Source: an uncultured Myxococcales bacterium
Lineage (GTDB): Bacteria > Myxococcota_A > UBA9042
Length of the DNA stretch: 64,000 bases
NCBI GenBank assembly: GCA_903896545.1
Contig: CAITYF010000051.1
Location: forward strand, 1-64,000
Direction of reading: 5' to 3'
Of this stretch, positions 26,441-34,500 are shown piece after piece. The position numbers and the translations under genes are program-made. The notes beneath the pieces are model-generated. The model made no database searches. It was not told where the DNA came from and worked only from the letters and a program-made list of their open reading frames with translations. Within the stretch, counting starts at the first letter, position 1. Each line of letters begins with the position of its first letter.

Positions 26441-27484
26441 ATGAGCAAGACCCGCCCCACGATTGTTGTCGACACGTACGGCGGAAGCGCTGCGCCCCAC
26501 GGCATCGTGGCTGCTGCTGCGCGAATGGCGCGGCAGGGCGTGGCGCGCGTCGTGCTGGTCGGCGACGTGCCGCGCATGCAGGAGCACTTGAGCCTGCTGC
26601 CGTACGACCCGATGACGCTCCGGCTCGTTGCGGCGCCTGCGACCTATCCCCGCGCACCGGGCGACACGCAAGCGCAGGCGCGCGCGGCGCGTCTGGGACT
26701 GCCCGTGGCGATGGAATTGCTGCGTTCTGGCGAGGCGGATGCGCTCCTGACAGCGAGCCCGCAAGCGTTGGTGCTGGAACTTGCGGAGACGCATCTGCTG
26801 AAGCTGCCCGGTGTGACGGCGGTCGCGGCTGCGGCGGTATTCCCCACGATGCCGCGCGCGTCGGGCGACGACCCGCTGGCGTTGCTGCTTGACGTGTCCG
26901 GACGGCGGGTGACTTCCGCCGAAGAACTCGTGGCGTTCGCCGTTCTCGGTTCGACCTACTCGCGCGTCGTGACGGGTGTGCCGCAACCGCACGTGGCGCT
27001 GCTGTCGACAGGTTCGGAGCCGACCGACGGTCCGCCGGACGTTGTGGAAGCGCACAAGCAGCTCAAGCGCACGGTTGGCCTGAAGTTCATGGGCAACATC
27101 ACGGCGACGGATCTCGCACGCGGACACGCCGACGTGGTCGTGGCGGACGGTCTTGTCGGGCACACCGTCCGCGGGCTGCTCGAAGGGCTGACGACGCTGA
27201 CGGTGGAAGCGGCGCGCTACGCGTGGCGGACCAAAGTGACGTGGCAACTGGGTCTGCGCCTTCTGGATCGCGGCGTGGGTATGTTGCGCAAGGTTTCTGA
27301 ATTCCAGCAGTATGGCGGAGCCCCCGTGCTCGGTTTGCAGGATCTGGTGTTGATTGCAAGCCCGGATTCGGCGGAAGTGGCTTTTGAAAATGCCGTGAAG
27401 TTGGCGACCCGCTGCACGCACCGCGACTTGCAGGGGGAACTCGCCGCCGCGATTGCTCGCCTGGACGGAAACCACGATGCCTGA
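26441..27484 (+). CDS. plsX: PlsX-like phosphate acyltransferase
   Basis: The product is 347 residues, typical for PlsX, which makes acyl-phosphate from acyl-ACP for phospholipid synthesis. Family landmarks are VDTYGGSAAP at the start, LLSTGSEPTDG, FMGNITATDL, DVVVADGLVGHT and YGGAPVLGLQDLVLI. It is divergent: the family segment around AGNTGA reads TASPQALVLE here. It may therefore be a specialised paralogue, with the housekeeping plsX beside fabH elsewhere. The Shine-Dalgarno is weak. Its 3' end overlaps the HAD-like gene by 8 nt, which suggests joint translation. Confidence 0.82.
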   Translation: MSKTRPTIVVDTYGGSAAPHGIVAAAARMARQGVARVVLVGDVPRMQEHLSLLPYDPMTLRLVAAPATYPRAPGDTQAQARAARLGLPVAMELLRSGEADALLTASPQALVLELAETHLLKLPGVTAVAAAAVFPTMPRASGDDPLALLLDVSGRRVTSAEELVAFAVLGSTYSRVVTGVPQPHVALLSTGSEPTDGPPDVVEAHKQLKRTVGLKFMGNITATDLARGHADVVVADGLVGHTVRGLLEGLTTLTVEAARYAWRTKVTWQLGLRLLDRGVGMLRKVSEFQQYGGAPVLGLQDLVLIASPDSAEVAFENAVKLATRCTHRDLQGELAAAIARLDGNHDA

Positions 27485-28559
27485 GCGCAAACCCGAGGTG
27501 GTCTACCGCTGGGACCTCGACAAGACCTATCTCCAGACGGAATTCTCGACCGTGCGCGGGCTCCTGCAAGCCGCGGTCGAGGGCGCTCACCGCAAACGGG
27601 CGATCCCCGGCGTGCGCGCGCTCCTGCGTGGTCTGTCGCAGTCCCAAGAGACGCGCGTTGTTGTCGTTTCCGGCAGCCCGACCTGGATCCGTGGGCGCCT
27701 GGAAAAAATGTTCCAGCTTCACGGCATTCGCTGCGATCGCCTGGTGCTCAAGGACTTTGGCAGCGCGCTCAAGCGCGGGCGATTCTCCGCCATCAAATCG
27801 CAAGTGCCCTACAAGCTGCTCGCCCACTTGGAAACGCGGCTGTGGCTGCAAGGCCGCGGGGAAGCGGTGGGAGAAATCTGCTTTGGCGATGACGCCGAGG
27901 TTGACGCGCTCATTTACTGCCTCTACAGCGACGTCTGCACCGGGCGCGTCGGTGGCCCGCGCTTGGCGCGAATCCTGAAGGCATGCGGCGCGTACGACGA
28001 CGAAATCGCAGCAGTTCTGGGGCGCCTCCCGCTTCTGGGGCGCGACGACCCGGTGCAGCGGATCTTCATTCATCTGGAAGGTAATTCGCCGCCAGCGCGC
28101 TTTGGTGCCTATCGCGGACGCGTGCTTGCGACGTTCAACGCGCTGCAAATCGCCGTCAACTTGGCCGACGCGCAGCTCTGCGACGACTCGGTTGTCATCG
28201 CCGTTGCGGAGTCGCTGGTCAAAGAGGCGCGCGTGGACGCCCAGGACCTCGCGGGTACGCTCGAAGACGCCGTCCGCCGTGGCCTTTGCCGCCGCGACTA
28301 TGCCGTTCAAGTTGTGCAGACGCTGCTTCCGCGTTCCGCGGCTTTCGACGTCGGCTTCACCAAGCCATTTGCTGCGCGCGTGGTCGAACGTCTGTCCGCG
28401 CCGGTCCGTCCGCAACAGCGCCCCGTGCTGGAGCCATTGCCGTATGAGCAGCTCTTCGAGGCCGAGCAGGCCTTTGCCCGTGCCCGCAAGCTTGCCCGAC
28501 ACACCGCGAACCGGATTCCAGGACTCGCTGAATTCTTGAGCCCGCCGCAGGACGATTAG
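27477..28559 (+). CDS. HAD-like protein related to the APP1 phosphatidate phosphatase domain
   Basis: The product is 360 residues. Near the start WDLDKTYLQ (about 13-21) fits the HAD nucleophile motif DxDxT. VVVVSGSP is motif II, a KDF segment supplies the Lys, and FGDDAEVDALIY is motif III/IV. This arrangement matches the APP1/DUF2183 catalytic domain, whose yeast member dephosphorylates phosphatidate. The C-terminal 150 residues are helical and unassigned. The 8-nt overlap with plsX suggests a job in the same lipid branch, perhaps phosphatidate turnover. Activity is not proven by sequence. Cytoplasmic, with no signal peptide. Confidence 0.72.
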   Translation: MPERKPEVVYRWDLDKTYLQTEFSTVRGLLQAAVEGAHRKRAIPGVRALLRGLSQSQETRVVVVSGSPTWIRGRLEKMFQLHGIRCDRLVLKDFGSALKRGRFSAIKSQVPYKLLAHLETRLWLQGRGEAVGEICFGDDAEVDALIYCLYSDVCTGRVGGPRLARILKACGAYDDEIAAVLGRLPLLGRDDPVQRIFIHLEGNSPPARFGAYRGRVLATFNALQIAVNLADAQLCDDSVVIAVAESLVKEARVDAQDLAGTLEDAVRRGLCRRDYAVQVVQTLLPRSAAFDVGFTKPFAARVVERLSAPVRPQQRPVLEPLPYEQLFEAEQAFARARKLARHTANRIPGLAEFLSPPQDD

Positions 28560-28565
28560 CCGACC

Positions 28566-28961
28566 ATGACCAAATCTTCGCCGTTCCTTTTTCTCGCCGC
28601 GATTCTGGGCGCGCTGGCCGTCGTGCTGGGAGCGTTTGGCGCGCATGCGCTCAAGGATCGTATGACGCCGTACGAGCTCGGTATTTACGAAACCGCTGTG
28701 CGCTACCTCTTTTACCACGTGTTTGCGTTGGTCAGCGTGTACGTGCTTGGCGCCTTGGCACAGAGCCGAGGCGCGCCGCCGCCGAAAGCGTTGCGGACGT
28801 CCGGTTGGGCGTTTGTCATAGGAATCGCGCTATTTTGCGGCAGTTTAATGGCGATTGTCGCAACCGGAACGCGGCAATTTGGCCTGATGACGCCGTTTGG
28901 CGGCGTGGCGTTTATCGTAGGTTGGCTGACGTTGGCGCGGGCGGCGTGGGTGTTGCGCTAA
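28566..28961 (+). CDS. DUF423 family membrane protein
   Basis: The product is 131 residues, the usual size. It has four predicted membrane helices and the family pattern GALAVVLGAFGAHALKD at 15-31, with YELGIYETAVRYLFYHVFAL following. DUF423 proteins (YgdD-like) are widespread small inner-membrane proteins of unknown function. It starts 6 bp after the HAD-like gene and probably belongs to the plsX operon. The Shine-Dalgarno is weak, so translation may rely on coupling. Confidence 0.9.
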   Translation: MTKSSPFLFLAAILGALAVVLGAFGAHALKDRMTPYELGIYETAVRYLFYHVFALVSVYVLGALAQSRGAPPPKALRTSGWAFVIGIALFCGSLMAIVATGTRQFGLMTPFGGVAFIVGWLTLARAAWVLR

Positions 28962-29010
28962 AACACCACTCCAACAACACCGGGTCGGCCTTCGTCAGTG
29001 CTGCGGCGGG

Positions 29011-29478
29011 CTAGAAAACTGCGCCGACCGTAACCTGACCAAAAGCGCTCAGGTCCGTGTTCTGCCCCTGAAAGCCCAAATTTACGCCCAGGTACGGCAA
29101 GCCCAAGGACACGCGCGCGGCGCCGAAGACGCCGTAGATTCCCGTTGTGCCGAAGTTCTTCTGCACGCCGCCGAACGCACCACCGATGACGCGGAAGAAC
29201 GGCACGGAGACGATCGAGTAGCGCACTTCCAGATTCGCGGCCGGATTGAAGGACGCAAACGACGGCAGGTCAAAACGCACGCCGAAGCCTATCTTCGAAA
29301 AGATGTCGTCGATGCCGAGCTCCAGCGTCGCGCCGTAGTCGGTGCCAGCTTGGCCGGGAAAGCCGTGGTACGTGTGCGTACCGATGCCGCCATAGATCGC
29401 GCCGATGCCGGGAATGGCGAACGCGGGTAGGGCAAACAAACTCGTCAAAAGGGCGAAGAGCACGATGATGCGACGCAT
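29011..29478 (-). CDS. Small outer-membrane beta-barrel protein
   Basis: The product is 155 residues. The ATG follows GGAGG by 6 nt. A signal peptide ends near PAFA (about residue 21). The mature part has Gly/Phe/Tyr-rich amphipathic strands and ends in VTVGAVF with a terminal Phe, consistent with a small eight-stranded barrel. I recognise no named family. It lies 37 bp after the pdxB stop codon and may be the last gene of the EVE-pdxB unit. It is convergent with the DUF423 gene. Confidence 0.65.
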   Translation of the reverse strand: MRRIIVLFALLTSLFALPAFAIPGIGAIYGGIGTHTYHGFPGQAGTDYGATLELGIDDIFSKIGFGVRFDLPSFASFNPAANLEVRYSIVSVPFFRVIGGAFGGVQKNFGTTGIYGVFGAARVSLGLPYLGVNLGFQGQNTDLSAFGQVTVGAVF

Positions 29479-29515
29479 GGGAAACCTCCAATTTCTCAGT
29501 ACCAGAAGCGCGCGT

Positions 29516-30541
29516 TCACCGCAAGAAATGTTCGACCCGGCGGTGACCGTGGCGAATGGCCTCGAAATCGGCCGGTGCGCGTTTGAGCGCGTGGTGTGCG
29601 GCGTCAAGCGCGGCGAATGGCGACAAATCCTGAGCAGCGAGCGCATCGACCACCGCGGCGATCGCGTCTTCAAGCGTTCCGGACGGTGGCAAAGCGAAAG
29701 CCGTGCGTAGCCCCGTCACGGCGCGGTGGGCAACGTCCAGTTTGCCCTCGATGCTGTGACCGGCGATGTGCGGTGTCACGAGGTCCGCGGTTTCCAGCAG
29801 CTCCGTGCGGGGCTTGGGCTCGCCCTCAAACGTGTCCACGGCCAGACCGCGCAACTGTCCCGAACGGCGCAGCGCCGCGGCCGCGCCTTCATCCAACACG
29901 CCGCCCCGCGCCGCATTCAGCACCACCGCGTCGGTCAAGTGCTGCAGACGACTGAACGACAACAAGTTCGTCGTCGCGTGCGGTCCATTTTCCACCTTGG
30001 GCACGTGCAGGGACACCGCGCCCCAGGGACCGTCGCGCAGCGCCTCGTCCAGGGTCAGCTTGCTGAACGCGCCTTCGCGCTCGCCGCGCGGCGGATCGCA
30101 AGCCGTCACCTGGAACCCGTTCTCCAGAAGCAGTTTCGTCACCGCTGTGCCCACAGCACCAACGCCGACGACCAGTACGCGTGGATTCTGAGGCGGTAAA
30201 CGACGGAGCGCCCACAGCACCCAATCCGCGACTGCGCGGGCATTGCCGCCGTGTCCCGTGTGCAGCGCCACGTTGTGGTTCGCTAGCGCCGCGGCGTCCA
30301 CATGATCCGTGCCCGATGAAAGTGTCGCCACCGACCGCAGCCGCGGCAGCGCCGACACCAGCTCCGCGCCAACGCGCGTCGCCGTTCGCAGCAAAAGCGC
30401 GTCAGCGTCGTGGACACGTGCCGTGTGCGCCGTCAGTTCGCGCGGGGCAAAAGGCAACAGCTCAAAGCCGTCCAGCCAGTGCAGTGGCAGCGCGTTGGCG
30501 TGCCCGGACAGCACCGCCGTGTCCACCAGTAGCCTTGGCAT
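29516..30541 (-). CDS. pdxB: Erythronate-4-phosphate dehydrogenase
   Basis: The product is 341 residues, a D-isomer-specific 2-hydroxyacid dehydrogenase. The NAD motif VVGVGAVGTAV is near 125-135. The diagnostic TPHIAGHSIEGK near 255-266 is the PdxB form of this fold, and the catalytic Arg/Glu/His triad is expected around it. PdxB oxidises 4-phosphoerythronate in the DXP-dependent pyridoxal phosphate pathway. It is slightly shorter than enterobacterial PdxB (about 378 residues), in the C-terminal dimerisation part. Its ATG abuts the stop of the EVE gene. SerA-type enzymes are the alternative but lack that His-rich signature. Confidence 0.82.
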   Translation of the reverse strand: MPRLLVDTAVLSGHANALPLHWLDGFELLPFAPRELTAHTARVHDADALLLRTATRVGAELVSALPRLRSVATLSSGTDHVDAAALANHNVALHTGHGGNARAVADWVLWALRRLPPQNPRVLVVGVGAVGTAVTKLLLENGFQVTACDPPRGEREGAFSKLTLDEALRDGPWGAVSLHVPKVENGPHATTNLLSFSRLQHLTDAVVLNAARGGVLDEGAAAALRRSGQLRGLAVDTFEGEPKPRTELLETADLVTPHIAGHSIEGKLDVAHRAVTGLRTAFALPPSGTLEDAIAAVVDALAAQDLSPFAALDAAHHALKRAPADFEAIRHGHRRVEHFLR

Positions 30542-30973
30542 CTACGCGGGCTCCGGCGTGTCCGCCAGCTGCAGCAAGTGCTGCCATTCACCGTCGGTGA
30601 GCGGGATGACCGACAGCCGGTTCTCGCGGATCAGCTTGATCTCCGCCAGCGGCCCACCTTTGGCGTGTTCTTCGCGCATCGTCTGCAGCGTCACGGGCTG
30701 TCGCAGCGCCATGACGGGCGCGACCTTGACGGCGGACCAACGCAAGTCCTCCGTCGTCGGATCCTGAAACGCCGTTTCCACCACTTGCGCGATGCCCACC
30801 GCTTCTTTGCCGATGTTCGAGTGGTAAATCAGCACCCGATCGCCGCGTTCCATGGCCCGCATGTTGTTGCGCGCCGTGTAGTTGCGCACGCCATCCCAGG
30901 TCGCGACGCCGTCACGCAGCAGATTCTGCCAGGAAAAAGTGTCGGGTTCCGTCTTCATCAACCAATAGCGCAT
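30542..30973 (-). CDS. EVE domain protein, THYN1-like
   Basis: The product is 143 residues, a single EVE domain with the family start MRYWLMKTEPDTFSW and the NNMRAMERGDRVLIYHSN segment. EVE domains are PUA-related and bind modified bases in DNA or RNA. Bacterial stand-alone EVE proteins are thought to sense or read modified nucleotides. AGAGGA precedes the ATG. The gene is followed without a gap by pdxB, so the two are co-transcribed, though no functional link is known. Confidence 0.9.
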   Translation of the reverse strand: MRYWLMKTEPDTFSWQNLLRDGVATWDGVRNYTARNNMRAMERGDRVLIYHSNIGKEAVGIAQVVETAFQDPTTEDLRWSAVKVAPVMALRQPVTLQTMREEHAKGGPLAEIKLIRENRLSVIPLTDGEWQHLLQLADTPEPA

Positions 30974-31086
30974 CGTGTTCCTCTGGACCTGAAGCCGCGC
31001 GACGGTACGGCGTGGACGGGCAGCGCGCAAGGGCGCACTGCGTGACACGTGGGTAAAATCCCCGAAATCATGCGAAAAAGTTGCGA

Positions 31087-31115
31087 TTGCGGCGAGCGGC
31101 GGAAGCCGTTATCCT
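31087..31115 (+). promoter_or_regulatory. Candidate sigma-70 promoter of the IgGFc-type lipoprotein gene
   Basis: TTGCGG (31087-31092) and TATCCT (31110-31115) are separated by 17 bp. They lie in the 183-bp divergent gap between the EVE gene and the lipoprotein gene, about 42 bp before the ATG at 31157. This is a fair match to the -35/-10 consensus. The transcript start would fall near 31122. Confidence 0.4.
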
Positions 31116-31156
31116 GCCGACTCGGGGTCTGTCCGCGCTCACTTGCAGGATCGTTC

Positions 31157-33553
31157 ATGCGCTTGTTTCCACTTTCTGCGCCGCGACTCGTTTGGGTAGG
31201 CCTGCTCGTCGCGCTGGCGGCCGCGGCGTGTAGCACTTCCACTGGCAGTACCGGCGGCGGCTTCACCCTCCCCGACGTCAAGGTCGACACGGGCAAATCG
31301 GGCAGCGACAGCGAGGGATCGGAAGCGATCGTTGGCACGGATGGCGATGTCATCACGCTCAAAGACGCGTGCGTGGACCCGGAGAATTGCCTCCCCGACG
31401 GCACCGAGGGCGAGACGGATCAGGATGTCCAAAACGGCGGCGACAACGGCCCCGTTGACACCGGATCGACCTACACCGGTCCTGCGTGCACCAAGAATTC
31501 CGTCTGCGCCGGCTTGCCGGACACGCCGTACTGCGCAATCTCCAAGAACCAGTGCGTCCAGTGCCTTTTTGACACGAACTGCACGGACCCGCAGAAGTGC
31601 GTCGACTTCGCCTGCAAGACCATCTCCTGCACGCCGGGTGAAAAAAAGTGCAACGGCCTGTTCCTGGACATCTGCAACACCACGGGCAACGCCTTTGACA
31701 CGCAGGCTTGTCCGGATTCCAAGCCGTTCTGCCTGAACGATGACTGCCGCGTGTGCGACGCGGGCAAGTTGTACTGCGCGAAGTCGGACCCGTCGGTCAT
31801 CAACTTTGACGTCGTCATGAAGTGCAGCACGGATGGCGAATCGACAAGCGTCATCCACCAGTGCGCGGAAGGCCAGCAGTGCATGAACAACTCCTGCATG
31901 GTGTGCGTGCCTGGCTCGAAGTCGTGCGAAAACGGCGCGGCGGTCGAGTGCAAAGCAGACGGCTCCGGCTGGACCGTCACCAAGGACTGCGCGGGCAACG
32001 GCTGGGCGTGCGTCGGCGGCTTGTGCACGGACCCGTGCGCGGGTGACATCAAGGCCAACACCAACGTGGGCTGCGACTACTTCGCGGTCGACCTCGACAA
32101 CGTCTACATTCCCGACGGCAAGGGCGGCTACTTCGACGCGCAGAACGCGCAGTTCTCGGTCATCGTGTCCAACACCAAGCCGGCGCCGGCGACCGTGACG
32201 GTCATGGCGACGGACGACACGGGGCTGAAGCACGAGTCGAAGTATACGGTGCAGGGCAATGGCCTGAAGATTCTCAATCTGCCCGACCCGCTGTGGAAGA
32301 TTAAGCCGCTGAATCAGGATGGTACGGGCGTCACCAAGAACGTGTACCGCATCAAGTCGAACCAGCCCATCGTGGCGTATCAGTTCAACCCGCTGCAGGA
32401 TGTCGGCGTGTTTTCCAACGACGCGTCGCTGCTTTTGCCGTCCAATGGCTTGGGCCAGGAATACTGGGTGATGACCCGTGAGCAGTCCGTGGACGCGCTG
32501 AAAAGCTATTTCACCATCGTGGCGACGTCGGGCGGAACGACCAAGACGCACGTGACCATCGTGCTCTCTGCGCCGTCGGCGGCCGGTCCGAATCTGCCGG
32601 CGAAGAACGCGGGCGAAACGATGGAGCTGGATCTGGCCGAAGGCGAAGTGCTGAACGTCGAGAGTAACCAGATCGGCGCGGACATGACCGGCACGTGGAT
32701 CAAGGCGGACAAGCCGATCGCTGTTTTTGGCGGCTCTGAAGCGTCCAACTCGCCGAATACCGACCACTGCATCAATGGCACGTGTCAGTTCCAGGGATGG
32801 GCATGCAAGTCCAACGCGGATTGCCCGACGACGTGCTGCAGCGACCACATGGAAGAGCAACTCTTTCCGATCTCGTCGTGGGGCACGAGCTATCTGGCGA
32901 CCAAGGTGCAAAAGCGCGGTCAGGAAAAAGACGCGTGGCGCATTCTGGCCTCGCAGGACGGCACCACGGTGACGACCGATCCGCCGCAAGGTGCGATTCC
33001 TGTGCTGAACCAAGGGCAGTGGTACGAGTTTGAGTCCGATCAGGACTTCCTCATCAAGTCGGACAAGCCGGTGCTGGTGGGGCAGTTCATGGCGTCGTCG
33101 TTCGCGCCGGGTCCGAACGTGGACACGTGCACAGGCACGGCGGTCGGGCAAAAAGTCTGCGCGTACACGTGGAACGTGAAGGATTATCCGTGGACCTGCA
33201 GCAAGAACGCCGATTGCCCCAACATTGCCGAACCAGGCGACGCGCTCATCGGCGATCCGGACTTCTCGTTGTCGGTGTCGACCGACCGGTTTCTGGACGA
33301 CTACGTCTTTCTTGTGCCCAGCAACTACAAGGCGAACTACATCAACGTGATGGCACCGACGGGCGCGACCGCGACCTTGGACGGCGTTGCGCTCACCGGC
33401 TTCACGCAGTTTGTTCCGGGTTGGTCGGTGCTGCGTACGCCGATCGCGCCGGGATCGCACGCGCTGAAGTCGCCGCAGAAAGTGGGGCTGTTGGTGTACG
33501 GCTGGGCGGATTTTGTGAGCTACAGCTATCCGGGCGGCGCGTCGTTGAAGTGA
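31157..33553 (+). CDS. Lipoprotein with IgGFc-binding-type domain
   Basis: The product is 798 residues. AGGA lies 6 nt before the ATG. The lipobox AAAC gives Cys25. Residues 30-115 form an acidic Gly/Asp/Thr-rich linker. About 115-300 are Cys-rich with small disulphide knots. From about 300 the protein matches the IgGFc-binding N-terminal domain: GCDYFAVDLDN, VSNTKPAPATVTV, GQEYWVMTREQS, KPIAVFGG and a closing VGLLVYGWADFVSYSYPGG. In animals this domain is found in mucin-associated proteins. Bacterial versions are common in myxobacterial surface proteins and presumably bind glycans or proteins. A further Cys cluster interrupts it near residues 535-560. Confidence 0.85.
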   Translation: MRLFPLSAPRLVWVGLLVALAAAACSTSTGSTGGGFTLPDVKVDTGKSGSDSEGSEAIVGTDGDVITLKDACVDPENCLPDGTEGETDQDVQNGGDNGPVDTGSTYTGPACTKNSVCAGLPDTPYCAISKNQCVQCLFDTNCTDPQKCVDFACKTISCTPGEKKCNGLFLDICNTTGNAFDTQACPDSKPFCLNDDCRVCDAGKLYCAKSDPSVINFDVVMKCSTDGESTSVIHQCAEGQQCMNNSCMVCVPGSKSCENGAAVECKADGSGWTVTKDCAGNGWACVGGLCTDPCAGDIKANTNVGCDYFAVDLDNVYIPDGKGGYFDAQNAQFSVIVSNTKPAPATVTVMATDDTGLKHESKYTVQGNGLKILNLPDPLWKIKPLNQDGTGVTKNVYRIKSNQPIVAYQFNPLQDVGVFSNDASLLLPSNGLGQEYWVMTREQSVDALKSYFTIVATSGGTTKTHVTIVLSAPSAAGPNLPAKNAGETMELDLAEGEVLNVESNQIGADMTGTWIKADKPIAVFGGSEASNSPNTDHCINGTCQFQGWACKSNADCPTTCCSDHMEEQLFPISSWGTSYLATKVQKRGQEKDAWRILASQDGTTVTTDPPQGAIPVLNQGQWYEFESDQDFLIKSDKPVLVGQFMASSFAPGPNVDTCTGTAVGQKVCAYTWNVKDYPWTCSKNADCPNIAEPGDALIGDPDFSLSVSTDRFLDDYVFLVPSNYKANYINVMAPTGATATLDGVALTGFTQFVPGWSVLRTPIAPGSHALKSPQKVGLLVYGWADFVSYSYPGGASLK

Positions 33554-33648
33554 TGGCGATGGGCGGGTTTGCGCCTTCACCACATTCACGGCGAAATGAG
33601 CAAGATTTGGGCGGCTCCCGTCGCTGAAGCGCCGGGACCGGGTCTCCA

Positions 33649-33673
33649 ATCGCAAACGTCGGACGTTTGCGAT
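33649..33673. other. Perfect 12-bp palindrome in a convergent gap
   Basis: ATCGCAAACGTC and its exact reverse complement flank one central base. It lies in the 243-bp gap between the converging IgGFc lipoprotein and oxidoreductase genes. There is no U-tract on either side, so a simple terminator is doubtful. A protein-binding site is possible. The rest of this gap holds no recognisable gene. Confidence 0.4.
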
Positions 33674-33796
33674 CGAGCCGCGATGCGCGCCTCGGCGCGT
33701 TGCGTTGGGCCCCTGCCGCGGCTGGGCGTGGGGCTCCAGTTGTCGGCGTGGACACCGCGCGTTCGAAGCCGGCCCACTGGCCGATCGGCTTTGAGG

Positions 33797-34492
33797 TCAG
33801 CTCAAATTTTCCGACAACACCACCTGATTCGCTGCCGCCGGATCCAGTGCCAGCCGCGCCAGCGCCCCCGCCAGCCGCGCGTCCGTCGTGGATTTGTAGC
33901 GATCCCGCAGCGTTTTTGCGCCCAACGCGCCCAGGACCCCCAGCACGCCGTCGAGCGCCGTGCCGGCAAACGCCTCACTCGGTCGCTCTTCATCGCGCTG
34001 ACCCGTGATGATGCTCGGTCGCGCAATCGTCCACGGCACGCCCGCAGCGCGCACCGCTTCCTCGGCCTTCCAACGCCACTGCAGGTACGCGCCCTGCGCT
34101 TTGGGACCGGCGCCCAGCGACGACAAATAGACCACGCGGGTGACTGTGCCCGCTTTTGCGCTCGCGTCAGCCAGCAATTTGGGCAGCGCGAAGTCGACCG
34201 CCTCGTAGCTGTTCGCGGCCTCGCCTTGGGCCTTCATGCGCGAGCGGGTCGTACCCACACAGCAGAACGCCAGATCAACTTGCAGCCGCTGCAGCGTCGC
34301 CGTCATCGCGGTCAGATCCCACGGCGTCGTGTCCACTTCCGCGCCCAGCGCCGAGAAACTTTCCCGCCACTTCGCCAAATCGCGCGAATCCGGGCGCACG
34401 TGGGCAATCGTCGTGATGCCGCGCTTGCGCAAGTCGGCGACGAGCGCCTTCCCCGTGAAACCCGTCGCGCCGGTTACAAATGCTACGGTCAT
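33797..34492 (-). CDS. NAD(P)-binding oxidoreductase, TIP30/HTATIP2-like
   Basis: The product is 231 residues. The ATG follows AGGAG by 6 nt. It has the atypical SDR dinucleotide motif TGATGFTG near 8-15 and a CCVGTTRSRMKAQG segment, then VVYLSSLGA, which together fit the TIP30/NmrA-like group. Members bind NADP but many lack full catalytic residues and act as sensors. It is the last gene of an operon with a lipoprotein, an AMACR-like enzyme and a GT-C-like membrane protein. The substrate is unknown. Confidence 0.78.
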   Translation of the reverse strand: MTVAFVTGATGFTGKALVADLRKRGITTIAHVRPDSRDLAKWRESFSALGAEVDTTPWDLTAMTATLQRLQVDLAFCCVGTTRSRMKAQGEAANSYEAVDFALPKLLADASAKAGTVTRVVYLSSLGAGPKAQGAYLQWRWKAEEAVRAAGVPWTIARPSIITGQRDEERPSEAFAGTALDGVLGVLGALGAKTLRDRYKSTTDARLAGALARLALDPAAANQVVLSENLS

Positions 34493-34500
34493 GAAAACTC

